In this document: one piece after another, positions 34,323 to 46,490 of the stretch | How the letters are laid out: each line of letters begins with the position of its first letter | Position numbering within the stretch: position 1 is the stretch's first letter | Assembly: GCA_963513935.1 (NCBI GenBank) | Contig: OY740776.1 | Coordinates: forward strand, 7,780,724-7,844,723 | Source of the DNA: Aphrophora alni | Taxonomy: Eukaryota > Arthropoda > Insecta > Hemiptera > Aphrophoridae | Length of the DNA stretch: 64,000 bases | Direction: 5' to 3' | The notes under the pieces: model-generated | What the model was told of the DNA's origin: nothing | Seen by the model: the letters and a program-made list of their open reading frames with translations, nothing else | Databases searched by the model: none | Position numbers and translations under genes: made by a program

Positions 34323-34498
34323 ACATGCAATAAATACGAGACGTTAGTTGTCCTAGGACATCGATGTGATGCGCATCGCAAGTGTCACGTTATCATAAAT
34401 GATGTATAAATAATAAACATATATATGTAATGTCCGTGTGATTTTATGTGTTATTTTAATGTGTAACGATCTCAATCGAGTGAAAAGAAAATAGAACT

Positions 34499-34530
34499 CT
34501 GAAGATGGAGCACACGCTTCGAACCTTGTA
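34499..34530 (+). ncRNA. degenerate hammerhead-like motif in the Penelope-like 3' tail
   Basis: CTGAAGA at 34499-34505, then a 5-bp stem (GGAGC with GCTTC) and GAAC. Position and stem match the motif at 11281, but two core residues differ (CTGATGA to CTGAAGA; GAAA to GAAC), so it is probably inactive. Confidence 0.45.
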
Positions 34531-34589
34531 AGTGTTTATAAAAAAGAAGTCACCTGGCGGAAACCAAAGGTAATTTAATTGTTAGTTAT

Positions 34590-35020
34590 TTAATTGGGCC
34601 TTACATATTACCAGGTAGACTAAATGGACCAACATATTTAGATTTTTTTAGGGACATCTTGCCTAAACTTTTAGAAAATGTTCTAATTCAACTAAGACAA
34701 ACGATGTGGTTTTAACATGACGGAGCACCAGCCCATTTCTCCAATATTGTCAGACAATATCAGGATGAAGTGTTCAGAGATCGTTGGATTGGACGTGGTG
34801 GTCCGATCGGCCATGGCCTACACAATCCCCAGATCTCACACCTATTGATTTCTTTCTGTGGGGACATATGAAACAATTGATATATGCAACTCCTGTAACT
34901 GATGCTCGGGATCTTGTAGCAAGAACCGTTGAAGCTGCTGCAACCATTCAAGAAAGTGATGTTTTCGAAAAAGTCAGAGAGTCATCCTTAAAGCGCTTTC
35001 AACTCTGCAACGAAGTTTGA
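34590..35020 (+). pseudogene. Tc1/mariner-type transposase relic, C-terminal half
   Basis: Reads GPTYLDFFRDILPKLLENV, then MWF*HDGAPAHFSNIVRQYQ, then RDRWIGRGGPI, and after a one-base shift WPTQSPDLTPIDFFLWGHMK, then QLIYATPV ending QLCNEV. This is the catalytic half of the insect family seen also at 3475, 16290 and 19440. The stop in WF*HDG stands where Gln is usual (CAA to TAA). One stop and one frameshift: the least decayed of the four copies. Confidence 0.85.
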
Positions 35021-35590
35021 GAACGATCAATACTCTTCTAAGCTGGTATGGAAGTGCTGAGTATAGAGTCTTAAGGGCAGCTTGACTATTGGATAGAATC
35101 ACTATGCGTTTGTTGGTATAACAAGCTATTCCTAAGTTAGCACAGAGCAGAATTACATACACTTTCATTTGGAAAGTTTTGCTGTTCGTTGGTAGACTTA
35201 TGCTGAGAGGAGTTCTAGAATATGCACTGTACACACCATACACAGACTTTCCCTCGATGAGAGAGCCGTCAGTGTACCAGACAAGGCTGCCTCAAATTAA
35301 ATCTGATTTATCCTTTTCTTTCCACTCCTACAAGAGCGAAAACTTATCGAAAAGGCTTCATAAAGACATACTCTGCACCCATGACATCTGAGATCAAATT
35401 CAGCATAGAGCCTTCTATAGTTGACCTAGTAATGGTGATATGACTTGTTCTGGACAGACCTGACCCGCAACAGTCAATCTATTACCAGATTTGTGTGCTT
35501 ATGATTTAATGAAAATTTCCAGAGATAGAAACCCTAGGGGAACCTCTAGGGTAGCTAAGAGAGTACTTGTGAAAGCCCCAGTGATCATGA
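35021..35590 (-). pseudogene. non-LTR retrotransposon fragment (reverse transcriptase end and RNase H)
   Basis: The minus strand reads GAFTSTLLATLEVPLGF (end of the reverse transcriptase of Jockey/R1-type elements), then WYTDGSLIEGKSVYGVYSAY (RNase H first Asp), NSKTFQMKVYVILLC and RIVILSNSQAALKTL. The last motif normally has SDSQAA; here the catalytic Asp is Asn, and the usual Glu is Lys (QMKVY instead of Q-x-E-V-Y). It abuts the transposase relic to its left without a gap. Confidence 0.75.
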
Positions 35591-38500
35591 TTTGGCATAT
35601 TTAATATTAACAATGACAGTTATACCTGTACTTCATACAAACAACATAATTGTTTTTAAAGAAATGCATTTTTTATTATTCTATATAATTGTGGATTTGT
35701 AGCACGAAATAATAATCACTTGTTGAAAATATTTTATATGTTTAACAGTAGATGATGAATCACTTGAATTACTCTTTAAAATCACTGTTGTACGTCAGTA
35801 GCAATCACCTTTAGTTCCATCTCCACAAGTTATTTACATTTTATTAAGTTTCATCCAACACACCACAAATTGATACATTTTTTTTAGGTTCAAAGAACTC
35901 CTTGCAGACCAGTAACATCTAGAACTAACCAATAAAACAACGTAAGAGGATTTAGAAAAGATATCTGTGGGTCGTAATGTATCCACAACAGCGAGCTGAA
36001 GCCGAATGCTGTCATACGGAGGTTTTTAACTGTGGGCAAGATAGAGACTGCAAGGATGGCTTTTAACAAGGTAAAATATACTATAAAACAAGTAATTCTA
36101 GTGAGTTTGTAAATTTTAATTTGACAACCAATCGAAGGATTTTCTTGAAATGGAGCAAATGATTCTACTGTATTCAGGTAAGAGAAAGCGATTTAGTTAA
36201 GTCTTGTCTTTGCGAAAAATAATTTGTATGGATTATTATTAAATGATTGATAAATTTTACTGTATACATTTTTGCCAATTACAAGCTTATTTGGACTAGG
36301 CTTGTAGAGTACAATAAAGTACTTTTTTTTTGTGTTGATAGAAATGGTATTATTTACTTACCTAAGTTAGGTGAATAAAAATAAAGGGGTTTCTCCAGAA
36401 AACTTGAAAAAATAAATGCCAGTGAGTGGACTGACATGATGTATCAGGGTGACTAGCTACTGGGAAAACCAGTCAGACATTTTGGTTTAAGTTAAGGAAA
36501 ATACAAATTTTGACAGAAAAATAATGATTTAGAAAATTGAAACATGCAATTTTTTGTAAAAGAATAAATTAACAGAGTTAGATACATCCTCAACCAATTG
36601 TAATGTCTGCTATCAATTTCAACAGTATCACTACATTTTGGGGTGTAGGCTAGGGTCTTGAATTTCAGGAAATGATAGTCCTACTCATTAATCTCTAAAC
36701 CTACTATAAGCCCCAAAAACGTTACCCCAGGTCTGCCCATGAACTTATATGATACTTAGCTTTGTGTAGTAAAATAAAATTATTCACAATTAAATTCCCA
36801 CATTACACAAACACTACTTAAGACCAGAGCTGATGTTGGTGGGTGAAACTCAGTTCTCAAACTATGCCTATTTTCATTATCAAATATCGTGTCCGACTTG
36901 GAGCATTGGCCCTTCACATAAAAACCGAATACCATACCCCAATGGTGGAATTAAGAAAAATATATATTTAAATCAAATGTTAAAAACTACATAGCGCATT
37001 TTCAGCGACAGGCTATCTGAACTGATCAATTCCTTCTGCAGGTTTGACTAGCGTGTTCTGATCAACCTAAATATCCAGTGAACTGTTTTCTGCTAAGAAC
37101 AGTCTGGGTTAGCAAAAAATGGACCTTGCTTAAATAGGTCTTGAGTCAAAGTGACATTGTCACACAGTCCAATACATAAATAGAACTATGTCACTAAAAT
37201 GAATAACAGGTTGGTATGAGAGGGAAAGGGGGGGAGGTGTTTGTTTGCATTTGTCATGTTATGATTTTGAGAACTTTGTCTTAAGTGCTCTCTCTTTTAA
37301 AAATTATGCTTGTTCCAGTAGTAAATGTTTTTTTTTTGTACTGACTTAGGGCAACTTCATATTATAATTATTCTTTTTACATAGAGAAAGAAAAACAAAT
37401 TTATTTAAAATTTTTCAAAATCAAATAAAAATTAAATTTAGCTAAAAATCAAATGTTTTAAGACCCAAAACGGTACAGTAGACTTCCAATAGTCCGTAAC
37501 GCTTGATGGTCTGGCACCATTATGGATATATAGTATGTATATAATATTATGTATCTGTACATACATAATAATATTTTTTAATGTTAATACATGCCAAAAC
37601 GGGCTTGTACGTAAGTTGTGGTTGTAAGCATGGGACATTCTCCAACCAGTAAAAAATTAATTAATTAAGTATTAAGGATTTAGTTATATATTTAATTAAT
37701 TTAGAAGTTTACATAGTACATAGAAATTAAAATTATTTAAATGACAATTACAAAAAATATTTAAACCAAATAATGATAAACGAACAATTCAAATTAAGCG
37801 CCTGCCATGAATAAATGTAACACCCTCTAGGCTGCAATTGACAAAAGGCGCGGGTTGGTGTTAAACAATTTTGCCGTAGCCACTTTGAACGGAAAAGTAC
37901 AAAATTCTAAGAATCACAATGCAATCTAGGCAAAGTCATACCAGCGTTCCAGTCCAGTGGATCCCAACTTAGCGTTCCTTAGAGAGTAGACGCATATTCT
38001 GAACGCTCTGCGTTCAAAATATTATGGAGCGGTTTAAAAGTATAAGTAATTAGAAATTTTACAGAGTGAAGTTCTTTTTAAAAAAGGGTGCTGTATTAGT
38101 TGATATTTTTGGACATAACATGTGAGTAAAAAATACTGTAACCTATGTACATTAATAATATGTAAGTGTTTGAGCTTTGGGCAGTGAATCAGATTCATAG
38201 TATGTAAGCTTCATTGTAATAATAACATGTCTATCCTAGTATATAAGTGATTGATGTTAGTTAAGATTCTTTTGTTCAAATTATAAACCATGCAATTTCT
38301 GGTCATAAAAGAAAGATTTTCATTGATAAATATGAGTGAGTAAATCTCCATTGAGTATATCCTTCCATTCACGTGTCACAGTAGTCTGCCTGGTGAGTAC
38401 AGATTAGAGCCTGAATCTTAAATTTCCTTCTTTTAATAATACTTGATAATCCAAAATCAATTAAAACTAATAAATTAAAGAAAAGCATCTTACAAAATAG

Positions 38501-38829
38501 CGCCCGAACAGTGGGTTAGAAATAAACACATCTTACATGGTTTGGCAGTGCAGTAAGCCTAGTGTACTTGGAAGTGTTCAGCGAGCTTCGGGTTTCCTTG
38601 AATGAGGAGCTTTGCGGTCATTTCAAGCCACTCTGCTTTGTCTGTAGGCTACTGTAACTATCAGTTCACCATTTTCTCATGTGTTTGTGCGTTACATAGC
38701 TTAGTTAACTACATGTAGTTGCTATTCTGATTTAGCACAGTAGAGTGCTGTAGTTTAAAGTTGAATGTGCTGCAGTGATTTTACAGTTTGTATCCTGTAT
38801 GACTAAACTAACTTTCAAGTGGAACAAAG
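35591..38829. other. long interval with only weak exon-like signals
   Basis: No gene is established. Weak signals: an acceptor at 35888 followed by a short frame (VQRTPCRPVTSRTNQ, then stop overlapping AATAAA); a frame starting MYPQQRAEAECC near 35979; and an ATG at 36150 (MEQMILLYS plus one base) before the good donor GTAAGAG. None connects in phase to another exon with certainty. The rest is AT-rich. Confidence 0.35.
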
Positions 38830-39370
38830 GTGAACATGTTTTCGAAACCGTCAACAAGTGGCAAAAACACTGTGGGGCAAAAATGGAAACTTGTCACTCT
38901 CAGCATCAGTCAGAAGATAGAGATCATTAAACGTTTGGAGAAAGGCGAGAGTAGAAACGTTTTAAGGAACAAAATTAATATTGGTTCTTCAATTATTATT
39001 GACATTAAAAAAAGAAGATGAACTTATGCGTTTTGCTTCTCAGTCTGTAATAGCATACAAAATGGATTCTAGGGAAACTTTAAAGAAATTAAAGATGGAA
39101 CAATTGGACAGTGCACTTTACTAATGGTTTAGTGCAGAAGGAAAGTCTATTACAGGGTCTATGATTATGGAAAAAGGTAAGAAATTAAAAGAAGATTTGA
39201 ATGTTGCAGATAGTGACTGTAATTTTTCAGAAGGTTGGCTGAGAAACTTTAAATTTCAACATGGAATTCGCAGACTTGATGTATCGGGAGAGACACTATC
39301 AACAAACAATGACTCTGCAAAACAGTATATTGACAAGTTTTAAAAAATCGTCACTGAAACTTTCTATTGA
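38830..39370 (+). pseudogene. Tigger/jerky-type transposase, N-terminal relic
   Basis: KWKLVTLSISQKIEIIKRLE then KGESRNVLRNKINIGSSIII is the CENP-B-type first helix-turn-helix. After a frame change come QSVIAYKMDSRETLKKLKM, a stop, WFSAEGKSITGSMIMEKGKK and EGWLRNFKFQHGIRRLDVSG, the second DNA-binding part. It ends near 39370, before the catalytic core. At least one frameshift and one internal stop. It belongs to a different, older subfamily than 28397-30485. Confidence 0.8.
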
Positions 39371-39789
39371 ATATGGTTTCATGGAATAAAATTATCATGC
39401 ACTTGACATTATCTTCTGTATCAGGGTTTATAAAAAGCGGCAATTTTAGTAATTTTGAATATTGAAAATGTAATAAATAAAACATTGTCATAAGCTAATA
39501 TGGATTTTAGGAAACAGGCTATTTTTAGATAAATAATAATATTCTCAATTGTATATAAAACTTGTATAAGTATAATATATATTTTAACACCTCAACAAGG
39601 GAGATTTTTAGTATGGAGTAATGGACGGATGCAGTACTTTTTTGGAGTATTTTAGCACTTGCAACTGTTCTTTCAAATATTTATATTTCATTCATAGCAA
39701 GCATAAACCATTATAAGACTCTAACACTAAAAACACTTTGAATTTACTAAACAACTATTAAAAGAATTATAAACAAACGTAATTTTTAT
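39371..39789. other. no gene seen
   Basis: AT-rich sequence between two transposon relics. Confidence 0.4.
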
Positions 39790-40320
39790 TTATTTTTTCT
39801 GAAGAGGGGGGAAATGCGCATCCACACCATCAGTGGCCCAGCGAGACCAACCGGTGTGTGGGGCTGTACCACCTGTACATACTAAAACATACTAAAACCC
39901 TTCCTCTTTTATCTAAACCTCCTTGAGATTTCCATCCTGGACCCGCGTTAGCATTACACAAGATGGCTGTTCTTCGCCAGATTGGCATTTGCTCTGTTCT
40001 GCTAATGCTGCTGTTGCTTTACATGGTTTGATCGTCGACCAGACCGTTCAATTTCTTCGTCCGTAAAATCGTCTCCACATACTTAGCTACGGCGTCTCAG
40101 TTATCCTCCTCCTTCAGCATTAGTTCTACCGTGTTTTCGGGGGGTGAATTCTCCGATCTTTTCTCTCAGTACTCCTCTTTGTAGGTTCTATTGGCTGCAT
40201 ATGAACAATGTGTGTTCTGCATTGTCTATGGCTTGTCCACAAGCGAGACACATAGGACTTTCTACTTTTCCTTGTTTGAATAGGTAGGAACGGAAGTAAC
40301 CGTGTCCAGACAGCAATATT
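39790..40320 (-). pseudogene. non-LTR retrotransposon C-terminal relic
   Basis: The minus strand reads LSGHGYFRSYLFKQGKVESP then MCLACGQAIDNAEHTLFICS. This is the CxxC...H...C motif at the C-terminus of Jockey/R1-type polyproteins. A stop follows and further residues are in broken frames. No other domain is left. Confidence 0.75.
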
Positions 40321-40627
40321 AATATTTCAATTAAGACTAATACGTATTCATCTTGTCACAATATAAGTTTGGTATTTATTTAAAAAGTTATGAAAGAAGG
40401 TATAATGTGTAAACTTAGTTTAAACAACCGATTTTGGAATATTAACTTAAATCTATTTAAACCGATACTGAAAAGTAAACCGACATTTTAAAATATGAAT
40501 TTTAATTTAAACAGAGTTTCATCTTTGTTTAAACAGATCCTGGTTTAAATTTCAATTGAAAATGCAAACCATATTGTTTACAGTAAGAATGAATAAGTAA
40601 ATATAGAACAATTTTATTATTTTGCAG

Positions 40628-40765
40628 ATTCCATTAGACTCTATAGAGATGATACTCACTCAGTATAATGCACGAAGTAATGATGCACAACTACTTGGTT
40701 ATGATCATTTGCCCATCAAAGTGGGTGTCAGTCTACGAGAGTTTCTTTGTCATAAGACATATTTG
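40628..40765 (+). CDS. coding exon of an unrecognised plus-strand gene
   Basis: The acceptor TTTTATTATTTTGCAG precedes a 138-bp segment open in phase 0 (46 residues: IPLDSIEMILTQYNARSNDA, QLLGYDHLPIKVGVSLREFL, CHKTYL), followed by GTAAGC. Composition and the mix of hydrophobic and charged residues are protein-like and unlike any transposon family I know. It ends in phase 0, as the exon at 42104 needs. Upstream exons were not located. Confidence 0.65.
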
Positions 40766-42103
40766 GTAAGCTTTATAATTTTAATATGGTTTAATCATTT
40801 CCATAATAAAAATATACGAAGAGCAATATACGAAGTCCATGGTTTTGTCATTTAAAATATAAGCGTCTCATCTTAAGCTATCACCCACGTCTGATATCCA
40901 AGATTAGTATTTTATACTTTTTTTTTTTTTTTTCATTTCTAGTATTAAATGACAAGATAAAAATTTCTTCAACACATTTATTTTAAGTAGTCATTTTTTA
41001 ACTTTCTTGGAAGGTTTACCTGTCATCAAGCAATTTTATGTAATTTGGTAAAATATTTAAAAAACCTGGCACCTCTGATACAGATAACTTTTCTGAAACA
41101 TTATTAGGTTAGCTTTTCGTAAAATACAATAACACTCTTTACATTATAGGTTTATGACCCCGGGTTATTTTATTTGAGCCGAGCTTGAGCTTTAATCAGG
41201 CTTATACAAGCTCGAACTTTTAACAAACTTAAGCTGGTAACAAGATACATTTTTTTCTTAAGCTACCGCTAAATTTTAATGGAAATATAATCAGTAGGCA
41301 TAATCTCGATCTTTTGTTTTAGAATGGACATAATGGAGAAGCTAGTGTAGAGGGAAAGGCAAAGTAGCTGATGTAATTAACGGGAAATGGACACTCGATC
41401 TAACATTATGAATACAAATTTCCTTTGGCATGAAATTAGATTACAAGCCCATTTTGTTCACATATTTTTATGACAAATACATATAAATAATTATAGATTT
41501 GTGGATAAAGATTATTCTGTTCAAGTGAAAAGAAAATTTGAGTCAAGAAATAACATCGCGTTTCATAAACAATAATCCTAAAATTCATGAATGCGTGAAA
41601 CAACCCAGTACAAATTTCTGTCAACAATTTTATACCAAATTTAAATATATAATATCAGAATCAACCACACAATAAAACTGTGCAAGTGTAAAATCACCGA
41701 TTTAGGTAGCAAAGTGTCATCACAATGACATTTAGTGATTTGTGAACATTTATGACCCAAATACGAGCACAATAACTTAAGTCGAGAAGTATTCTGTTCA
41801 GGAATAATTTGTAATAAATTAACGTTGACTGCTATCATTATAAGCTTGATTCATGCTGAGGATGCGTTTGACACAAGAGAAACAAATTTAGGTCCTATAT
41901 AAATATTTTTCCAAACATGTCCATGGTTCATTTTAGGTCTTTAACCGACAACTACCGAACTGATATTTTTCATGATGATTAGTTTTTGTTTTGCTTTGAC
42001 GATGAGGGTAATTTAGACTTATTTTATTGTTTAGATTCCAGATAAGTCTGTTTATAGTGAGTTTATATTCCAAGATATTCAACTTTTGTCTTATTTGCTT
42101 CAG
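40766..42103 (+). other. intron between exons 40628 and 42104
   Basis: No coding sequence recognised. Confidence 0.45.
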
Positions 42104-42280
42104 GATGCTCAAGAAGGATTCGCTGATTGGTTCCACCATTACCATAACGCTAAACCTAAAGCTCCTTCTAAACCTAAAGAAGGTTCTTCGTTTACAGATA
42201 AAGTAGCTTATGATCATAGATTAGCTCAGTACAATAAGGAGTTGGATAGATGGAAAGCTGCCATGAGTCATCAGACTAAG
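42104..42280 (+). CDS. coding exon of an unrecognised plus-strand gene
   Basis: The acceptor TTTGTCTTATTTGCTTCAG is followed by 177 bp open in phase 0: DAQEGFADWFHHYHNAKPKA, PSKPKEGSSFTDKVAYDHRL, AQYNKELDRWKAAMSHQTK (59 residues), then GTACAT. It has a Lys/Pro-rich linker followed by a helical, charged stretch. It joins 40628-40765 in phase. I do not recognise the family. Confidence 0.7.
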
Positions 42281-43274
42281 GTACATAAATTATGGCTGCC
42301 TCAAGGCTCTAGATAATGTCTCAAATAAAATATGTAAATTCAACAGGTTCTTGGGTGTCCTCATTGATAATAAGTTCCCCAGAAGTGATCATATTAATAA
42401 TATCAGTGGAATTAAAGTTGACCGTCATACAAATGATGTCACTGTCTGTGACGTCACTTCTCTAAATCTTTAACATAGCTTTTACTCATTCATTAAAATC
42501 TTTTTATTTTATCACTCACAAGTTACTCAATCTTCAATTTTGTTCATTCTTTTTCTAATTTTTAAGGGTCTAAAAGGATCATTTTTATCAGATACTTTTT
42601 GCTTACCTAGTCCTAAGATTTATATAATAAAATTCCAATTTAAGTATCTTTTCTATTGCCAAGAGGGAAATTTAATCTCATCTGACAAAACAGAACTATT
42701 ACTATTAAATATACATTATATATATTAGAAACAGTAAGATTTGTGTATACAATTTTTTTTAAAGTCACTGTTTAAAACAACAGATTGTGTTCTAAAATTT
42801 GAGTTGTTCCCTATTTTAAAAATTTCACAACTGTTTCGTCTATTATATTTTCATATTACAGTTTTTAGTATATACCAAAGTTGTTCTTTTTATTTAAATT
42901 TATACTTTAGTCTCAACCCATCTCACTACTGTTTTTCATTTAGTTTAGTCCATCATCTTTTCTGAAACGCATCTCCAAAAAAAGTCTTTCTGCTTTAGAT
43001 CTTTCAACAAGACTCTTCCCAAGTCTACGTTAGTGGATACAGATTGATCCTTTTACGGATACTCAAAGCGTTTTATATTTTCATCTTTTTACACTGCATA
43101 GAGTTGAGGACACATTTAGTTTCCTATAGTTTCCTATAATGTCTCATCTATGGTCACACTTCTTCACAGAAACTAACTTAAAATCGTCATAATTGATTCT
43201 CTGTTGACCTTTGATTTTTTAACAATTCTTTACTAAGTTCAATTAGTCTTCTGTTAATGTTTCAAGTAGTCTTT
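42281..43274. other. intron or intergenic sequence
   Basis: No exon with good splice sites and matching phase was found, although one is needed to link 42280 to the frame used at 45737. Confidence 0.4.
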
Positions 43275-43655
43275 GTCAAATACATCGCCATACAGAAGCT
43301 CCATAATCGACAAACATCTCTTAAAACACAAAGTTAGATCTAAATCGCGTCCCAAAGAGAAAACAAAACCTGTCAATGTATAAACTGAATATGGCAGCAT
43401 TCTAACTACAATAGTTACTTCTACCTTCCATAAACTCAACAGAACAGTAACCTTCCGAACTACTAACACCAATAAACAACTTCTTCATCCCCAAAACCCG
43501 AGACCCTTAGAAAACCTAACTGGCATGTATAGATTGACATGTAATGATTGTGAAAAGGTATACATAGGCCAAATTGGGAGAGCGTTTAAGACTCGATTTA
43601 AAAAACACTTGCCAAAAAGAACAATTTCAGCTAACTTTGTATTTATATTCTCATA
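43275..43655 (+). pseudogene. Penelope-like endonuclease fragment
   Basis: SIIDKHLLKHKVRSKSRPKE, a stop, TEYGSILTTIVTSTFHKLNR, FRTTNTNKQLLHPQN and LTGMYRLTCNDCEKVYIGQI then GRAFKTRFKKHLPKR. It covers the linker and GIY-YIG start of a Penelope-like protein, truncated on both sides. It is related to, but distinct from, the copies at 9.6-11.4 and 32.6-34.6 kb. Confidence 0.8.
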
Positions 43656-44379
43656 GAGAAAAAATATAGCAGTAGCAAAAAAATTACATTAGGGTAGTTA
43701 AGGGACAAAACTATCGAGTTGAAACATTAAAAAAAATGTATGTGTAGGGTATCAAATAAAACTAAAGTTATTCTAATTATAAATATGTATATTATTTATT
43801 TGATGGAAAAATTAATATGTTGGCGCTAGGTCAAATTAAAATTAACAAATATCATGTCCCCTCCTCCTAACTTGAATATGGTGTAATTACAAATCTGAAA
43901 AAAATTAGTTTTTTGTATGACGAATACAACTTATTTAACCACACATTGAGAAATTCGAAGCGTATATGTTTTAAAAGCAGTTTTCATAGATATGAGACAA
44001 ACAATTCAATAGCTATTAAAAGATGGATTACATTTTCATTGATATCTATTTTTTAGGGTCAATAGGTAAAACCAAGAAAAAATATATCCGTAACAAAATA
44101 AACAAAAAACAAAAACATCGAAGTAATTAAGGTGCAAAAACTATAGAGTTGAAAAATTTTAACTCGTAATTTTTGGAAATATTACGTGTGGGGTATCAAA
44201 TAAAACGAAGTTATTCTAATTACGAATACGTATGTTTATTTCACAAAGAAAATAATTAATAGGCACTAGGCCACTTCAAAGACTTCAGCTTTAAAAAAAT
44301 AACTGTCACTATATGTCTATTCGCCTTGAGTCGTGTAGTTTTAGCTCACGCTTGACTCGTATTTGTTCATATCATGTGT
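43656..44379. other. AT-rich sequence with a diverged internal duplication
   Basis: Two stretches, about 43690-43800 and 44110-44230, share GGGTATCAAATAAAAC.AA, GTTATTCTAATTA and AACTAT.GAGTTGAAA. They may be two halves of one repeat. No coding sequence. Confidence 0.45.
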
Positions 44380-45600
44380 GCTATTCAACTTATAATACAT
44401 TTAATTAGATAAAAAAATGCAGATATAAACTCTGCATGTAACAGTACCAATTTTACCTCTTTATGATGACAAATAATTAATTTATGATTAAAGTGCAATG
44501 ATATCCATAATATCCATATAGTTATGAGATTCAAGACCAAGTCATCAACACGAGCTTAGCGATTGAAGGCTCCTTGACATATGTACAGCTTTAACACGTT
44601 AGCTGCCATATCGGTCCGATCGGACCAAAAATAAGGTGAATGTACATGCAACGTTTCGGCACGATCGGACCGGTAAAGTGACTGACGTAATGTTTTGTTT
44701 TGTGGCTCACAGTTGGATAGTGCAGCAACCTATCGGCTAATTTTGGTATTCTCTGGATTGGGTAAAGACGTGTGTTAGACGTAGTATATTGTATGCTTTA
44801 ATAACCGTTACCATGGTTACACAATATAATAATAAAATCGGTGGATATTTTCACTTTTTTGTCGGCACGATCGGACCGATTAAAAATTTTACAAAAACAT
44901 TTTGGTTTAGTAATGAATAATTCACAAAGAATACAGTTGTAAAATGAATATATGTATTTATAAAATAAATATTAGACAAATAAAATAGTGAGCGTTGCCA
45001 ACATAAAGAAATGAAATAGCCCGTTTAGATTTTTTTTTTTTACACGAAAATTACCTTGGTCCGATCGGACCTAAACGTTATACTACAATTAAAATTAAAG
45101 CCGAAAAATTGCATTTCCTTCCGATCGGTCTCGAAACTATATATGCATAAATGTAAATAAAATTAGTAAATACTGTAGCCTTATATTATTTAACATAGGT
45201 AGATGCAAAAATAATAATGGAAAAATTATTTGGTAATCGTGGCACTCCAGGCATGAGTATCGTATTAGGCCTCGGCAGCTAACGTGTTAAGGCCTGTCCA
45301 GGCCTAGACAATATAAAGAGTGGAAACTTTTATACAGTGTGAAACGAATGAATACACATAGACAGTAGCTCATTAGGGCCTAGCTGATAAAGAAAGTTAT
45401 ATACACAATAACAAGTTTCAGAAAACCAGTGTAACAACGGTTTTAAACAAATTTACACTATTATATAAGATCCCTTGATCTACCTAGACAACTTAACATT
45501 TCCTACAACATGCAAGATACCAACTTTTGTGCATTACAATTTGAGGATCTGCTTGTATTACATTATATAATGGGCAGAGTAAGTACCATGATTGATCCTG
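44380..45600 (+). repeat. interspersed repeat family alpha, copy 2, interrupted by TTAA-2
   Basis: The left part (44380-44590) and right part (45291-45600) match other alpha copies. Across the junction the sequence reads ...TACAGCT, TTAA, GGCCTGTCCAGG, compared with TACAGCTTCAAGGCTCGCCAGG at 58796. The uninterrupted copies thus serve as the empty site for the TTAA-2 insertion. Confidence 0.8.
44591..45290. mobile_element. TTAA-2, 700-bp non-autonomous piggyBac-type element
   Basis: TTAA at 44591-44594 and 45287-45290, with perfect inverted ends TTAACACGTTAGCTGCC. It has no coding sequence. The 14-bp palindrome GGTCCGATCGGACC occurs near both ends (44613-44626; about 45058-45071). Related half-sites are CGATCGGACCGG, CGATCGGACCGA and CCGATCGGTC. 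The match of the flanks to other alpha copies proves insertion at TTAA. Confidence 0.9.
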
Positions 45601-45736
45601 ACAACTTTTTTTAATGCTCTTTCTATTTCTGAAATCAAATCTTTAAAATAATTTTAATTTCTTATTGAAATCTGGCTAACGACATGTACATAATTTTCGA
45701 AATTTTCATAATTTAAATTATTTAAACTGTTTTTAG

Positions 45737-45861
45737 GTGTACAACAACAACAACTTTGTGAACTTCTGGCTAAACTTAGTGAGTCATCTTTGGCACTTCT
45801 GGATCAAGGAAAGGATCCTTGGGGATGTCCTGTAACATCATAACTTCAGTATCAAGAAATG
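45737..45861 (+). CDS. coding exon of the plus-strand gene, with an in-frame stop
   Basis: The acceptor AACTGTTTTTAG and donor GTGAGTAA enclose 125 bp. After two bases it reads VQQQQLCELLAKLSESSLAL then LDQGKDPWGCPVTS, TAA (about 45841), LQYQEM. Either the protein ends at PVTS or the TAA replaced a sense codon (one base from CAA) and the exon is broken. The good donor after the stop favours the second. The phase (needs one base from upstream) does not fit the 42104-42280 exon directly. Confidence 0.5.
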
Positions 45862-46167
45862 GTGAGTAAACATATTTGTCTAGTTAATTTATTAACTTTT
45901 GGAATTGATTCAGAACATCAAACTGAAAAACCCTACAATAGAAAGGATCTATCGAGATCTCTATCAGTTACTTAATTCTAGAACTGGTAATCACTGTTAT
46001 ATCTAGTTCTATACTGGTAACGCCAGATATACAGAGCGAAAATACTTAATTTCTTAATATCTGAAAACCTCTTCTCCTGTTATATATTAATAAGCCTAAT
46101 GCCACAAGCAGGCAACATTATATTAGAAGCAATTTACATTATATTTCAGATAAAACTAACTACATCT

Positions 46168-46170
<3 letters not shown>
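45862..46170. other. no gene seen
   Basis: Sequence between an exon candidate and a microsatellite; nothing recognisable. Confidence 0.4.
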
Positions 46171-46225
<55 letters not shown>

Positions 46226-46240
46226 CCTCCCTCCCTCCTT
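46171..46240. repeat. (CT)n microsatellite
   Basis: Pure CT repeats to about 46221, then CCCTCC-type pyrimidines. Minus-strand frames through it are artefacts. Confidence 0.95.
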
Positions 46241-46490
46241 GAATTAAATTCAAGATGGCTGACACTCCTCTTTGGTACAGTTGCCCCCAGTCTGTGCACG
46301 CTGTCACAATCGTACTATTCCCTATGAAAACATAAACTGTTGACGATTTAAACACTCCAGTATTTGCGACCATTTCTCGCACAATCGACCTTTCATTTTA
46401 TTGTTAATGTAAGTTAAAAAATTTTAATCATATTTTTAATGAAATTTATAAACCTAAACTTACTGAAACACCTCACTATATTACTTTTAC

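Larger units (their letters stand above)
32650..34570 (+). mobile_element. Penelope-like retroelement, 5'-truncated
   Basis: Contains most of the reverse transcriptase domain, the GIY-YIG endonuclease, and a 3' tail with a degenerate hammerhead-like structure near 34499. The N-terminal ~200-300 codons and any upstream repeat are missing. The exact ends and target duplication could not be fixed. It is more diverged in sequence than the 9.6-11.4 kb family but has the same architecture. Confidence 0.9.

Noticed and set aside
35979..36065. Small Cys-containing frame MYPQQRAEAECC...
   Set aside because: 28 codons, no signal peptide, no conserved context; not supportable as a gene.
36150..36177. 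Short first exon MEQMILLYS with a good donor
   Set aside because: Only 28 bp, no acceptor partner in matching phase was found; chance is the simpler explanation.
46167..46382. Minus-strand frame ending in an Arg-Glu repeat
   Set aside because: Same reason: it runs into a CT microsatellite, and the non-repeat part is not recognisable.
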